Shown here piece after piece: positions 1 to 9,264 of a DNA stretch of 64,000 nucleotides (the first letter of the stretch is position 1; the number at the start of each line of letters is the position of its first letter). The notes beneath the pieces were generated by a model that did no database searches, was not told the origin of the DNA, and saw only the letters and a list, made by a program, of their open reading frames with translations. A program made the translations under genes and the position numbers. This stretch comes from Oscillatoria nigro-viridis PCC 7112 (GTDB taxonomy: Bacteria; Cyanobacteriota; Cyanobacteriia; Cyanobacteriales; Microcoleaceae), in the NCBI RefSeq assembly GCF_000317475.1, contig NC_019729.1:5594501-5658500 (forward strand). The letters are read 5' to 3'.

Positions 1-723
1 GGCATCCCCGGCCGGGAATTAAAAGGCATCCACTTCGCAATGGACTTTTTGACAGCCAACACCAAAGCAGTTTTAGACAAGAGCACCAACGGCAACTTCA
101 TCTCCGCCGAAGGCAAAGATATTGTGATTATCGGCGGTGGCGACACAGGCACCGACTGCGTGGGCACCTCCATCCGCCACGGCTGCAAAAGCCTGGTACA
201 GCTAGAAATCCTCCCCAAACCGCCCTCGGAACGCGCGGCCAACAATCCCTGGCCCGAATGGCCGAAAGTCTACCGCCTCGACTACGGCCAAGAAGAAGCC
301 GCAGCCAAATTCGGCGACGACCCCCGCGGCTATCTCACCACGGCGACCAAGTTCGAGGGCGACGAAAACGGCAATGTCAAAGCCGTGCACACCGTTGAGG
401 TGGAGTGGGCGAAAAACGAGAAAGGGCAGTTCATTCCGAAACAAATCCCGGGCACCGAAAAAGTGTTGCCCGCACAGCTTGTGTTGCTAGCGATGGGCTT
501 CCTCGGCCCGGAACAGCCCTTGCTGGATGACTTGGGATTGGAACGCGACGCCCGCAGCAACGTGAAAGCCGAGCACGAAAAATATACAACCAGCATTCCG
601 GGAGTGTTCGCCGCGGGTGACTGTCGCCGGGGACAAAGTTTGGTGGTTTGGGCGATTAATGAAGGGCGGGGCGTGGCCCGGGAGTGCGACCTTTATTTGA
701 TGGGGAGCACGGATTTGCCGTAA
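1..723 (+). CDS. gltD: Glutamate synthase (NADPH-type) small subunit, C-terminal part
   Basis: The frame is open from base 1, so the N-terminus lies outside the window. The visible ~240 residues match the C-terminal pyridine-nucleotide/FAD half of GltD-type flavoproteins. A dinucleotide-binding glycine motif ([14 protein letters not shown]) is followed by the typical [17 protein letters not shown] segment. Near the end is the FAD-contacting [19 protein letters not shown] motif. In the family this subunit carries electrons from NAD(P)H to the large GltB subunit, which makes glutamate from glutamine and 2-oxoglutarate. The stop is TAA at 721-723. A long palindromic repeat array follows, so no downstream operon partner is seen. 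Identification is firm; only the cofactor preference is uncertain. Confidence 0.95.
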   Translation, partial: GIPGRELKGIHFAMDFLTANTKAVLDKSTNGNFISAEGKDIVIIGGGDTGTDCVGTSIRHGCKSLVQLEILPKPPSERAANNPWPEWPKVYRLDYGQEEAAAKFGDDPRGYLTTATKFEGDENGNVKAVHTVEVEWAKNEKGQFIPKQIPGTEKVLPAQLVLLAMGFLGPEQPLLDDLGLERDARSNVKAEHEKYTTSIPGVFAAGDCRRGQSLVVWAINEGRGVARECDLYLMGSTDLP

Positions 724-740
724 GACCCCCAACCAATAAC

Positions 741-1336
741 CCAGATTAACCTGATGTTCGATCGCCTTCAAAAAATGTAGATTCCGATTTACCTTTGGGC
801 GGGGGCGGATTTTTTATATTGTTGGTTTCAGACATAAATGGTTGGTGAAACCCGCCCCGACGATCACCTGTAGGGGCGGGTTTTACCAACAATATTTGAG
901 GCTGACAAACAATCTATATAAACCCGCCCCCACCCAACCAATAACCCAGATTAACCTGATTTTATAGAGCATCCCAAAAATGTAGGGGGCGGGTTTATTA
1001 CATTGTTGGTTTCAGACAGAGATGGTTGGTGAAACCCGCCCCGACGATCACCTGTAGGGGCGGGTTTTACCAACAATATTTGAGGCTGACAAACAATCTA
1101 CAAAAACCCGCCCCCACCCAACCAATAACCCAGATCAACCTGATGTTTGAGAGCATCCCAAAAATGTAGGGGGGCGGGTTTTTTATATTGTTGGTTTATG
1201 ACAGAGATGGTTGGTGAAACCCGCCCCTACACATTGGTACTTTTGGATTTCCCGCCCAAGCGGGGCGGGTTTATTATATTGTTAGTTTATGGCAGAGATG
1301 GTTGGTGAAACCCGACCCTACAAATCGATTGACATA
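741..1336. repeat. REP-like palindromic repeat array (family 1), left of transposase remnant
   Basis: The 600-base gap after gltD is filled by three to four copies of a palindromic unit. The best arm pair is 841-858 / 873-890, built on AAACCCGCCCC and GGGGCGGGTTT: 18-nt arms with one mismatch and a 14-nt loop. Around it sit conserved tags: ATATTGTTGGTTTCAGACA upstream, and CCAACAATATTTGAGGCTG with CAACCAATAACCCAGA downstream. A second nearly identical copy lies around 985-1140, with partial copies at 1160-1225 and 1260-1320. No coding frame is convincing here. Confidence 0.85.
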
Positions 1337-1339
1337 ATA

Positions 1340-1948
1340 TTAGAAGACGATCGACTGTATATAAGATTTGCCATTCCATTCGGTCGCCAGCGGACTAAAT
1401 TCATTAATTTTGACTGAATTATGAGGATACAATTCATCTTTTCCCCACAACAAAGGATTATTAAAAATATATTCACGAATGGCAACTAATGATTCTTCAT
1501 TGCGGATGATATGTTCGTAATAACCCCGCTGCCACACCGATATGCCTGTCAAATATCGCATTTGGTTAATTCGCCGCGCCGAAGATGTTTTTAAACCCCG
1601 CACAATTTCCTACAAAGGATGGATTTTTGATTTTTTCTGCCCAAATGTATCTAATTCTGTAGAATTTATTTCTGGGCTGCATTTCAAAACAATAATTCCA
1701 TGAACGTGATTTGGCATTACAATAAAATTGTCTAATGCTACGTTTTGGTAACGTTTGGGAAGAATGCTCCAATTGAATAAAACAGTTTTCCCATAGCGAC
1801 TCAATTGCATTTTATCATTAATAACTTCGCCGAATAAACATTCGCGCTGCCAACTGCAAATAGTGATAAAATACGCACCGGGAACCCTATAATCATATCC
1901 TGGCAGGCGAATTGAGCGGCGGTGGTGTTTGTGAGGATCGTATTTCAT
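1340..1948 (-). pseudogene. REP-associated tyrosine transposase (RAYT, IS200-like Y1 family), amber-interrupted
   Basis: Reading on the minus strand from ATG at 1948, the protein has the RAYT N-terminus (HHRRSIRLPGYDY, then YFITICSWQRECLFGE) and the HUH-type metal motif in MPNHVHGIIVLK. A TAG stop interrupts it at 1610-1612. The same frame then continues EIVRGLKTSSARRINQ and VWQRGYYEHIIRNEESL up to IFNNPLLW, which are the conserved C-terminal motifs of the family. A single nonsense change (for instance CAG to TAG) would explain this, since no frameshift is needed. A weak GGGGACAAAA precedes the start. RAYTs are single-stranded-DNA nucleases linked to REP palindromes, and this remnant sits between two arrays of such palindromes. 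It is probably inactive unless the amber codon is suppressed. Confidence 0.85.
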
Positions 1949-1974
1949 AATTTTGTCCCCATAAAACAGTTGTT

Positions 1975-2262
1975 CGTTGGGCGGCGGCGGGTTTATTATA
2001 TTGTTGGTTTCAGGCATAGATAGTTGGTGAAACCCGCCCCGACGATAACCTGTAGGGGCGGGTTTTACCAACAATATTTGAGCCTCACAAACAATCTACA
2101 AAAACCCGCCCCCACCCAACCCATAACCCAATTTAACCTGATTTTCTAAATCGTTCAAAAAATGTAGATTCCGATTTGCCGCCCAAGCGGGGGCGGGTTT
2201 ATTAGATTGTTGGTTTCTAACATAAATGGTTGGTGAAACCAGCCCCTACGATCGCCTATAAC
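1975..2262. repeat. REP-like palindromic repeat array (family 1), right of transposase remnant
   Basis: This is the same repeat family as left of the transposase: AAACCCGCCCC, GACGATAACCTGTA loop, GGGGCGGGTTTT, then CCAACAATATTTGAG, AAACCCGCCCCCACCCAACC and another GGGGGCGGGTTTATTA. It ends ten bases before the priA stop codon. The left and right arrays together bracket the RAYT remnant. Confidence 0.8.
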
Positions 2263-2270
2263 CCCACCAA

Positions 2271-4832
2271 TCAACCAAAATTCAACGGATCGACATCAAT
2301 AGTTAAACTAACAGAACGCGGCGTGCGATCGCGCAATCCGATCAAATCCGACAAATCCACCGACTCATCCAAAGGCAACTTCAGCAAAATCTGCCACCGA
2401 TAGCGATTTGCCACCCGCATAATCGCCGCAGGTGCAGGCCCCAACAACTCACACCCCGGTAGAGACAATCGCTCAATATACTCATGACAAACAGACGCCA
2501 ATTGTACCGCCGTCACCGCAACTTCCGCCGCATCTACACTGCTCAACCGCAACAAAATCAGCCGCCCCGAAGGTGGATAATTCAGCGCCGATCTTTCTGC
2601 TAATTCTGTTTCCACAAAACCTGCATATTCGTGCCGCCTAACTGCTTGAATAACCCGGTGTTCGGGAGTGTAAGTTTGAATAATTACCCGCCCCGGATCG
2701 TCGCCTCTGCCGGCACGGCCCGCGACTTGAGTTAATGTTTGAAAAGCTCGTTCGCTTGCCCGATAATCTGATAAGTTCAGCAACCCGTCAGCAGACACAA
2801 CTCCCACCAATGTTACTCCAGCTAAATCTAACCCTTTCGTCAGCATTTGCGTACCCAACAAAATGTCAGCTTCCCCATTAGCAAATTGCGTTAACAATCT
2901 GCGGTGGTCGCCCTTATTTCTAGTCGTATCGCTGTCAAACCGGATTGCCCGCAATTCGGGAAATAATCTCGTTAATTCCTGTTCGACTCGCTGAGTGCCG
3001 CTGCCAAAGTTTTTGAAGTAAGGAGAACTGCATTCCGGGCAGTTTTGGGGGTGTCGTTCCGTGTGGTTGCAGTAGTGACAGCGCAACACTTCTGCGGTTC
3101 CTTCGCCGACGTGGTGATAAGACAGAGAAACATCGCAGTTCGGGCATTCCATCACATAGCCGCAACTCCGACAAGACACAAAGGTACTGTGTCCTCTTCT
3201 GTGAATAAACAGGATACCTTGCTGTTGTCTGGCTTGCAATTGTTCCAGCGCGTTTTGCAGGGAAGCGCTGAAAATTGAGCGGTTTCCTTGCCGCAATTCT
3301 TGGCGCATATCGACTATTTCCACAGGCGGCATCGGGCGGGAATAAATGCGATCGGGCAATGATAAATAATGGATGTTTGGTAACGAGTAATAATCTCGGC
3401 GCGTCCCCACCAAAGTCTCTAAGGCTGGCGTTGCGGAACCTAAAATTAAGGGACAATTTTCTAATTCGGCGCGCCATTTGGCAACGGTGCGGGCGTGGTA
3501 GCAGGGGGCTGGTTGGTCTTGTTTGAAGCTGCTGTCGTGTTCTTCATCGAGGATAATTAAGCCGAGGTGAGGTAAAGGCGCAAAAATGGCCGATCGCGTG
3601 CCGATGACAATTTGCGGGGTTCCAGTCAGCATCTGACGCCATGTATCGTAACGTTCGCCGTCGGATAGGGCGCTGTGGTACACGCAAATTTGCTCGCCAA
3701 AACGGGCGCGGAATCTGTCTGTAAGTTGGGGTGTCAGGCCGATTTCGGGAACGAGTACGAGGGCGGATTTGCCGCTGGCTAAGATTGGGGCGATCGCCTG
3801 CAAATACACTTCGGTTTTCCCCGAACCTGTAACGCCGTGCAGCAGCACTTGACGGAATCCCGAAAAAGAGTTAATAAACGCTAAAGCTTCAGCTTGAAAA
3901 TGAGTTAAAGTTTTGGGTGCATCTGGCAATTGAGAAATTCCGCGATCGCCCCTGAGCACTTCCCTTTGATCGATAACAACGCTACCTTTTTGTTCCAAAG
4001 CTTTGACAACCGAAGAACTCGCGCTGCAAATCCTCAGTAAATCATTCATCCACATTTCACCGCCACCCCGGCGCAAAACTTCCAATACTTCTTGTTGACG
4101 CTTGGTTAAATCTGTGACAAATGCACTAGCAATTAATGTCACTGCCGGTTTGAGTTGTGGTTTGGGAGGATGGGGAGGTTCTAAATAACTTTCTACCCAA
4201 CCGCGTTTCAATAAATCTCGCAATCCCCGATAACTTCCCTTGACTTGTCGCTGGAGGTATTGCCAAGTGTAATCGCCGTTTTTTTGAGCTTGCAGCAATT
4301 GCAAAATTTGACTGGCTGCGGGATTGAGAAATGTTTCGGCATTCGGAGAAATTGCGTCTTTAATTAAGCGAATTCGGCGCACGGAACGGCTTAACAAACC
4401 GGGCGGCAGCGAGGCTCTAATTACTTGAATTAAAGGTGTGCAATAATAGGTGGCAGTGCGATCGAGTAATTCCCAGTAAGTCGGCGGGAAAAAACCCGTA
4501 CTGACAACATCTTCGACATCTTTAACCCGCGCCGGATCTAAGTCGGGCGGCAGTTGAGAAATGAACCGAATTGCGATCGCCCCTACCTGTTGACTGCCAA
4601 AGGGTACACTCAAAATATCCCCCGGTTGCACGGTAAGTTCCGCAGGTAAACGATAGGTAAATAACTTATTTTCCTCCCCAGGGGAGTCCCCCGCAACCCT
4701 GAAAGGAGAGTCCACCAATACCTCGATCCACTCTGCTTGCAGGGTGGGGCGCTGTGGCGGTTCGCTGCTGCCGTAGGATGCCCCGGCCTCTGCCGCTACA
4801 GGGGTTGACAAACCAAAAGTGACAGTAGACAT
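2271..4832 (-). CDS. priA: Primosomal protein N' (replication restart helicase PriA)
   Basis: This superfamily 2 3'-5' DNA helicase reloads the replisome at stalled forks. The N-terminal 3'-DNA-binding region (with LFTYRLP and DILSVPFG) is followed by a winged-helix part. The helicase core has Walker A GVTGSGKT near residue 335 and a DEEH box (LIILDEEHDSS) near residue 426. Between roughly residues 550 and 610 lie eight cysteines in CxxC pairs (CRSCGYVMECPNC, CHYCNHTERHPQNCPEC), the PriA zinc-binding insert. Helicase motif V/VI is seen in LLGTQMLTKGLD and QVAGRAGRG. I chose ATG at 4832 (MSTVTFG). Upstream ATG 4844 and TTG 4868 are in frame and cannot be excluded. The gene stands alone, with REP repeats at its 3' end. 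Confidence 0.95.
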   Translation of the reverse strand: MSTVTFGLSTPVAAEAGASYGSSEPPQRPTLQAEWIEVLVDSPFRVAGDSPGEENKLFTYRLPAELTVQPGDILSVPFGSQQVGAIAIRFISQLPPDLDPARVKDVEDVVSTGFFPPTYWELLDRTATYYCTPLIQVIRASLPPGLLSRSVRRIRLIKDAISPNAETFLNPAASQILQLLQAQKNGDYTWQYLQRQVKGSYRGLRDLLKRGWVESYLEPPHPPKPQLKPAVTLIASAFVTDLTKRQQEVLEVLRRGGGEMWMNDLLRICSASSSVVKALEQKGSVVIDQREVLRGDRGISQLPDAPKTLTHFQAEALAFINSFSGFRQVLLHGVTGSGKTEVYLQAIAPILASGKSALVLVPEIGLTPQLTDRFRARFGEQICVYHSALSDGERYDTWRQMLTGTPQIVIGTRSAIFAPLPHLGLIILDEEHDSSFKQDQPAPCYHARTVAKWRAELENCPLILGSATPALETLVGTRRDYYSLPNIHYLSLPDRIYSRPMPPVEIVDMRQELRQGNRSIFSASLQNALEQLQARQQQGILFIHRRGHSTFVSCRSCGYVMECPNCDVSLSYHHVGEGTAEVLRCHYCNHTERHPQNCPECSSPYFKNFGSGTQRVEQELTRLFPELRAIRFDSDTTRNKGDHRRLLTQFANGEADILLGTQMLTKGLDLAGVTLVGVVSADGLLNLSDYRASERAFQTLTQVAGRAGRGDDPGRVIIQTYTPEHRVIQAVRRHEYAGFVETELAERSALNYPPSGRLILLRLSSVDAAEVAVTAVQLASVCHEYIERLSLPGCELLGPAPAAIMRVANRYRWQILLKLPLDESVDLSDLIGLRDRTPRSVSLTIDVDPLNFG

Positions 4833-4911
4833 AGGGTTGCACATCAAACTAGGAGGAGCCGCGGTCAAAGGGAGTTTTCATTATCCCTCAGTTTAGCTCG
4901 ATCGATCGATC

Positions 4912-5982
4912 TTAGCTGCGGGAATTGGCGATCGGAATCTCGATCGCCAATTCAGTCCCTTCTCCAATTGCGGAGATGCACTCCAACCTCCCGCCGTGTT
5001 TGTCCACAACAATCTGATAGCTAATTGACAATCCCAAACCCGTCCCGTGACCAACTGGTTTGGTGGTAAAAAACGGATCGAAAATTTTCGATTTTACAGA
5101 TTCATTCATTCCGAGACCATTATCTTTGATGCTAATTCTTGCCCAATTTTCGGAAATAATAGAAGTGGTAATGGTCATCTGGATCGGGTTGGCTTCTATC
5201 TCCTCCAGTGAAGACTTTTGCTCTCGCTCCCGCAGGGCATCAACAGCATTATTAATGATGTTCATAAACACCTGATTTAATTGACCAGCATAACACTCTA
5301 CCTTGGGCAAATCTCCATAATCTTTAATGAATTTTATCGCGGAATGACCGGGTTTTTCTTTAGTTAAATGCTGCAAAATTAACAAGGTGCTCTCAATGCC
5401 TTCGTGAATATTAACTGGTTTTTTTTCAGCTTCATCTACCCGCGCAAAGTTGCGTAAAGTTAGTACAATTTCGCGGATGCGCTCGGAGCCAACTTTCATT
5501 GAAGAAAGAGTTTTTAACAAATCTTCGCGCAGAAAGTCGATATCAATTTTTTCCATAAAGTCTTCAATCTCTGCATCTGTTTCGGGATACCGATCCTGGT
5601 ACATTGCTAGCAATTTTAAAATGTCGCCAGCGTAGTCATTGACATAGGTAATATTGCCGTAGATGAAGTTGACGGGATTGTTGATTTCGTGGGCGATACC
5701 AGCTACCAAAATGCCCAAAGCCGACATTTTTTCGGCTTCGATCAATTTGATCTGCGTTGTTTGCTGGTTTAAGAGAGCTTTTTCTAGTGTAGAGATTCTT
5801 GCTTTTAAAAAAAATTCGTAATCTCTAAATTCCTCCGTTAGTTTTTTGAGCAAAAATTCTTTTTTTTGATTGAGGGCTTGGAATTGGCTGCGTTCGGTTT
5901 CCGAATTTTCGAGTTTTTCCCGGAGTATTCGATTTTCCTTTTCCAGCTCTTTGATTCTGTTGTCCCAGTCTGTTGGTTCCAT
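4912..5982 (-). CDS. Soluble sensor histidine kinase without recognisable input domain
   Basis: The protein has 356 residues. The first ~80 are strongly charged and heptad-like (KELEKENRILREKLENSETE), predicting a coiled coil. A phospho-acceptor H-box follows (LVAGIAHEINNPVNF, His near residue 98), then an N-box (NQVFMNIINNAVDAL), a G1 box (DNGLGM), an F box (IFDPFFTTKP) and a G2 box (GTGLGLSISYQIV). No transmembrane segment, PAS or GAF domain is visible, so it is probably cytosolic and its signal is unknown. The kinase core resembles that of the gene at 34834-36726, down to the HEINNPV.FIYGN motif, which suggests paralogy. No response regulator is adjacent. Confidence 0.88.
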   Translation of the reverse strand: MEPTDWDNRIKELEKENRILREKLENSETERSQFQALNQKKEFLLKKLTEEFRDYEFFLKARISTLEKALLNQQTTQIKLIEAEKMSALGILVAGIAHEINNPVNFIYGNITYVNDYAGDILKLLAMYQDRYPETDAEIEDFMEKIDIDFLREDLLKTLSSMKVGSERIREIVLTLRNFARVDEAEKKPVNIHEGIESTLLILQHLTKEKPGHSAIKFIKDYGDLPKVECYAGQLNQVFMNIINNAVDALREREQKSSLEEIEANPIQMTITTSIISENWARISIKDNGLGMNESVKSKIFDPFFTTKPVGHGTGLGLSISYQIVVDKHGGRLECISAIGEGTELAIEIPIANSRS

Positions 5983-6595
5983 CGGCTATTATTTTGAAAC
6001 TAAAAATAGTGTCAGAACAGTTTTATTAGAAAATTTAGTTGCATCCTTTACCTAATTAGAATCTCGGTGCACATCGCCTAGCCAATTTTGTCAGAAATTT
6101 TCAACACTTCCTTTATTTTGGTAGGTCTAAAAATCTTATCTAAGATACATTCAAAATGTCAACATATTAATAACAAATCTGGTTAAAACCGATCGCTACT
6201 TTTATTTCCCGCTCTCGTATTTGCGCCGTTTTCATCGGATTGTTGATAAATAAGCAGCCCGATCGCAAACTTATAAAGGCGGGCCCAGGGCGAAAAATTG
6301 CCCGATTCAGACAACCTTTGTACAAAACCCGCCGGCGTTGCTGGCGCAAATATTAAATGTGAGTGCGATCGACCGGGGCCGACGGGAAAAGTGCGATCGC
6401 GCCCCCCGTCGATCGCCCACCAGCAATCTCAAGTAACAAGGCACTTGCGAGTTCCCAGAACGCAATCACACTATACCATTGCTGAAAAATCTCACTTTAA
6501 TGTGTCGATCGTACTCACACACCCGCACCATTTTGTGTTAAGAACTACTACTTGTGACAACATCGACACAGCAATTTATATTTGGAGAGTAATTG
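5983..6595. other. Intergenic region between a kinase gene and speE-like gene
   Basis: About 610 bases between divergent genes. HIP1 octamers or near-copies lie around 6365-6415, and a short GGGC...GCCC hairpin lies near 6289-6304. Open frames on both strands have no family features or credible start context. The last 20 bases contain the Shine-Dalgarno for the next gene. No RNA gene was recognised. Confidence 0.6.
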
Positions 6596-7540
6596 ATGTC
6601 AGGTAGCGAAGTTCGTGCAGACTTTTGGATGAGCGAGTACATTACCCCTTGGGATATTTACGTTCACGGCGTCATCGCGGTGCTTGCTTACAAAAAAACA
6701 GCCTATCAAGAAATGTACGTAGTTCAGACCGGTACTTACGGCAAAGGCTTAGTTTTAGACGGTAAGTGGCAATCTTGTACGGGCGACGAGTTTCTGTACC
6801 ACGAACCCTTGGTACACCCAGCCATGATTTGTCACGGTTCCCCCAAAAAAGTCCTCGTTCTCGGCGGCGGAGAAGGAGCTACAATTAGAGAAGTGCTGCG
6901 CTGGAAAACAGTTGAAAAAGTCGTGATGATCGACATTGACGGCGAAGTAGTAGAAGCTTGTCGCGAACACCTGCCCGAAATGCACCAAAATGCCTTTGAC
7001 GACCCCCGCTGCGAAGTAGTGATCGGCGATGCTTTGGACTATTTAGACAAAACTGACAATGATTGGGATATTGTCATTTCTGACTTGTCCGATCCCATTG
7101 AAGAAGGCCCATCTTTCCAGTTGTTTACCAAGGAGTATTTTGAGAAAGTTCGCAGCGTAATGTCACCTAACGGATATTTCGTAGTGCAAGCGGGCCCAGT
7201 TTCGCCGGCAGAAATGAAAATGCACGCTCGCATTGTCAATACCCTGAAATCTGTTTTCTCCAACGTTCAATCCTGCACCAGCTTTATTTCTACTTACGGA
7301 GCTCCTTGGGGTTTTGCGATAGCTTCTAATCAAGAAATAAATACGCGACCCGAACCGGCAGTTACTGACAAATTACTTGCCGAGAAAACAACTGGCGGGT
7401 TCCGGATGTTCGACGGAATTACACTGTTGGGCTTGATGCAGCTTCCCGGTCACTTGCGGCAGGTAATCGCCGCTGAAACCGAAGTTTACACTATGGCAGC
7501 ACCGCCTAAGTTTTTCGGGAAAGGCTCTGTCAGTCAGTGA
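6596..7540 (+). CDS. speE: Polyamine aminopropyltransferase (spermidine/thermospermine synthase family)
   Basis: A 314-residue cytosolic Rossmann-fold enzyme that transfers aminopropyl from decarboxylated S-adenosylmethionine to a polyamine. An N-terminal beta domain (DGKWQSCTGDEFLYHEPLVH) is followed by the dcSAM site GGGEGATIREVLRW, the acidic MIDIDGEVVEACREH and VIGDALDYL. The catalytic-loop region reads DLSDPIEEGPSFQL. That loop, and VVQAGPVSPAEMKMH with the downstream aromatic APWGF, look more like plant ACL5-type thermospermine synthases than classical bacterial SpeE. The product could therefore be thermospermine or another long polyamine (inference). ATG 6596 is preferred over the adjacent TTG because TTTGGAGAG lies 8-12 bases upstream. 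Confidence 0.9.
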   Translation: MSGSEVRADFWMSEYITPWDIYVHGVIAVLAYKKTAYQEMYVVQTGTYGKGLVLDGKWQSCTGDEFLYHEPLVHPAMICHGSPKKVLVLGGGEGATIREVLRWKTVEKVVMIDIDGEVVEACREHLPEMHQNAFDDPRCEVVIGDALDYLDKTDNDWDIVISDLSDPIEEGPSFQLFTKEYFEKVRSVMSPNGYFVVQAGPVSPAEMKMHARIVNTLKSVFSNVQSCTSFISTYGAPWGFAIASNQEINTRPEPAVTDKLLAEKTTGGFRMFDGITLLGLMQLPGHLRQVIAAETEVYTMAAPPKFFGKGSVSQ

Positions 7541-7579
7541 AGTTAAATTGAAAGAGAAAACTCGTTTGGAGTAACTGAG

Positions 7580-7750
7580 ATGAGCAATTTAATTCGCATA
7601 GTTGCTGCAATTTTTCTTCCCCCGCTGGGTGTATTTTTGACTGTAGGCCTCGGCACTGATTTTTGGATCAACCTGGTTCTAACCTGTTTTTTCTGGTTTC
7701 CGGGTATGATCCACGCCATTTGGATAATTGCCAAGCACGATCGAGCTTAA
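7580..7750 (+). CDS. Pmp3/YqaE (UPF0057) family small membrane peptide
   Basis: A 56-residue reading frame. It begins MSNLIRIVAAIFLPPLGVF, has a central GLGTDFWINLVLTCFFW stretch and ends GMIHAIWIIAKHDRA. Two hydrophobic helices joined by a short polar turn, with the PPLGV and PG..HA.W motifs, are diagnostic of the Pmp3/YqaE family. In yeast and plants these peptides affect membrane potential and salt tolerance; the bacterial role is poorly defined. GGAG at 7568-7571 is a good ribosome-binding site. It lies 39 bases after the aminopropyltransferase stop on the same strand, so co-transcription is plausible. A polyamine enzyme next to a stress peptide hints at a shared stress role, but that is inference. 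Confidence 0.88.
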   Translation: MSNLIRIVAAIFLPPLGVFLTVGLGTDFWINLVLTCFFWFPGMIHAIWIIAKHDRA

Positions 7751-7957
7751 GCTATTGCAGGGGCGGGTTTCACCAGCAATAATTGCCAAAAACCGACAAT
7801 CTCAAAAACCCGCCCCCACCCAACTAATAGCCTGTATCAACCTTTATTTATAAAATACTGGAATAATGCAGATTGAGATTTACCGTTGGGTGGGGGCGGG
7901 TTTATTTAAATTATGAATTACAGTCAGAGATTGTTGGTGAACCCGCCCCTACGAGGT
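7751..7957. repeat. REP-like palindromic repeat (family 1), dispersed copy
   Basis: It contains GCAGGGGCGGGTTTCACC, AAACCCGCCCCCACCCAAC, GGTGGGGGCGGGTTTATTT and GTTGGTGAACCCGCCCCTA. This is the same vocabulary and order as the arrays flanking the transposase at 1340-1948. It fills the gap between the Pmp3 gene and the converging glycosyltransferase gene. Confidence 0.8.
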
Positions 7958-7965
7958 TTTATTGA

Positions 7966-9228
7966 TTATTGCAACTCAATTTCTTCACAAACCAATTCAG
8001 CAATTTTTTTCGCCGCCCCCGATTCTCCTCGAACCGCACGCAAACGATCGCCCATCTGTGCTAATTTTTCAGGATGGCTCAAATAGTCGATCGCCAATTG
8101 AGCAATTACTTCCGGTTCCAGCTTCCCAATTAACTCCGGCACAATCTCCTCCTGTGCCCAAATATTCGGCCAAGCATAAAGCTTTCCCTTTCCCAATTGC
8201 CAAATTAGCCAATTAATCGCCGTAGCAAAAACTGAACCGACTAACGGCAAATTTGCCAGCAATCCCGGCAATCCGTCCCAAGCTTTCATCGCATCCAATT
8301 GCTGCGTCGGAATCAAAACAATCATCGGTACAGCTAACGAACCCAATTCGGCAGTATTAGCTCCCACAGTAGTTAAACACAGGCTGCATTCTGATAGCAA
8401 ATCGTAAGCGGGTGTCTGCGTCCAAAGTTCTACTTGCAAGTTATTTGCTGTCTGCAAAAACGGCCGTTCTGTTAACTGAAGTTCGGCGCTAGCGTTCTCA
8501 AATAAATGCAGGCAAGGATTGTATTCAGGGTCGGCAAAACGTGCTAGAGTTTGCACATCTATGGTAGGAGCAACGGGAATTACAAAGCGAGTTTCAGGGC
8601 GGATGCGGTGGATGGATTGGGCGATCGACAAACATAAAGGTACACCTAAAGCTAATTTGGCAGCTTTAGAACCGGGCAACAATCCAATTAATTCTATTTT
8701 CCGTAGGGGCGGTGCTCCCGTGCCCGCCCTGCCAGATTTCCCGTTCCCTACTTCCGCGATCAAATCTCCGACAACTGTAAATTTCTTAGCATATTTTTCT
8801 GGAATTTTAGCAAAAACTTCCGGTTTCATCGCCGCAAATTTATCAATCCAGCGATACCACCGCGCGTCCCATTCAGCATAAATAACAGTGCGATATTTGA
8901 GTCTTTTGCCAATAACAACTGTAAAAAATTGGTCGCCGCCTAAAAATAAAACAACTCCTGTTTCGTGCCAATCCCAATTTTCAGCAGTTTTGCCCGACAA
9001 TAAGAATGGAAAAAAATGCTCCGGTGCTTGCACTCTGTCAACTTCTGGGTAGGAAAATGCAATTTGCGCTTCTTTCCCGGTGGCGTGCGGACAGGGGGAC
9101 AGCACCACAGAGATGCGGGCTTGAGTGCCCGCGTTTCCCAATTGGTCGCGCAAAGCTTGCACGGCGGGACGCACCCAAGTTGCCAATTCTCCGGGGCCGT
9201 TGGAGAGGATTAAAATATCTACTGCCAT
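7966..9228 (-). CDS. LpxB-like (lipid-A-disaccharide synthase-related) glycosyltransferase
   Basis: A 420-residue protein starting MAVDILILSNGPGELATWV, the glycine-rich N-terminal loop of GT-B enzymes. Further markers are VVLFLGGDQFF, IYAEWDARW, a central LIGLLPGSKAAKLA and a C-terminal donor-site region (CLTTVGANTAELGSLAVPMIVLIP). This pattern matches the lipid-A-disaccharide-synthase-related proteins conserved in cyanobacteria. They are distinct from the canonical LpxB of the lpx operon, and their acceptor is not known to me. No signal peptide is visible; a hydrophobic LPLVGSVFATAINWLIWQ could touch the membrane. The start at 9228 is 36 bases from the divergent ankyrin gene, so the two promoters must overlap. 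Confidence 0.75.
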   Translation of the reverse strand: MAVDILILSNGPGELATWVRPAVQALRDQLGNAGTQARISVVLSPCPHATGKEAQIAFSYPEVDRVQAPEHFFPFLLSGKTAENWDWHETGVVLFLGGDQFFTVVIGKRLKYRTVIYAEWDARWYRWIDKFAAMKPEVFAKIPEKYAKKFTVVGDLIAEVGNGKSGRAGTGAPPLRKIELIGLLPGSKAAKLALGVPLCLSIAQSIHRIRPETRFVIPVAPTIDVQTLARFADPEYNPCLHLFENASAELQLTERPFLQTANNLQVELWTQTPAYDLLSECSLCLTTVGANTAELGSLAVPMIVLIPTQQLDAMKAWDGLPGLLANLPLVGSVFATAINWLIWQLGKGKLYAWPNIWAQEEIVPELIGKLEPEVIAQLAIDYLSHPEKLAQMGDRLRAVRGESGAAKKIAELVCEEIELQ

Positions 9229-9264
9229 GCGATTTAAGATTTGAGAGGATGCAAGGGAGATTTT

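Noticed and set aside
741-1336. Repeats after gltD as a possible CRISPR or tandem gene remnant
   Set aside because: The repeats are palindromic and irregularly spaced, with conserved rather than unique intervening sequence; they fit REP elements.
6298-6606. 102-codon frame upstream of speE
   Set aside because: Overlaps the Shine-Dalgarno and start of speE, has no recognisable features and lies in HIP1-rich non-coding sequence.
7543-7734. Minus-strand frame of 63 codons
   Set aside because: Antisense shadow of the Pmp3/YqaE gene at 7580-7750.
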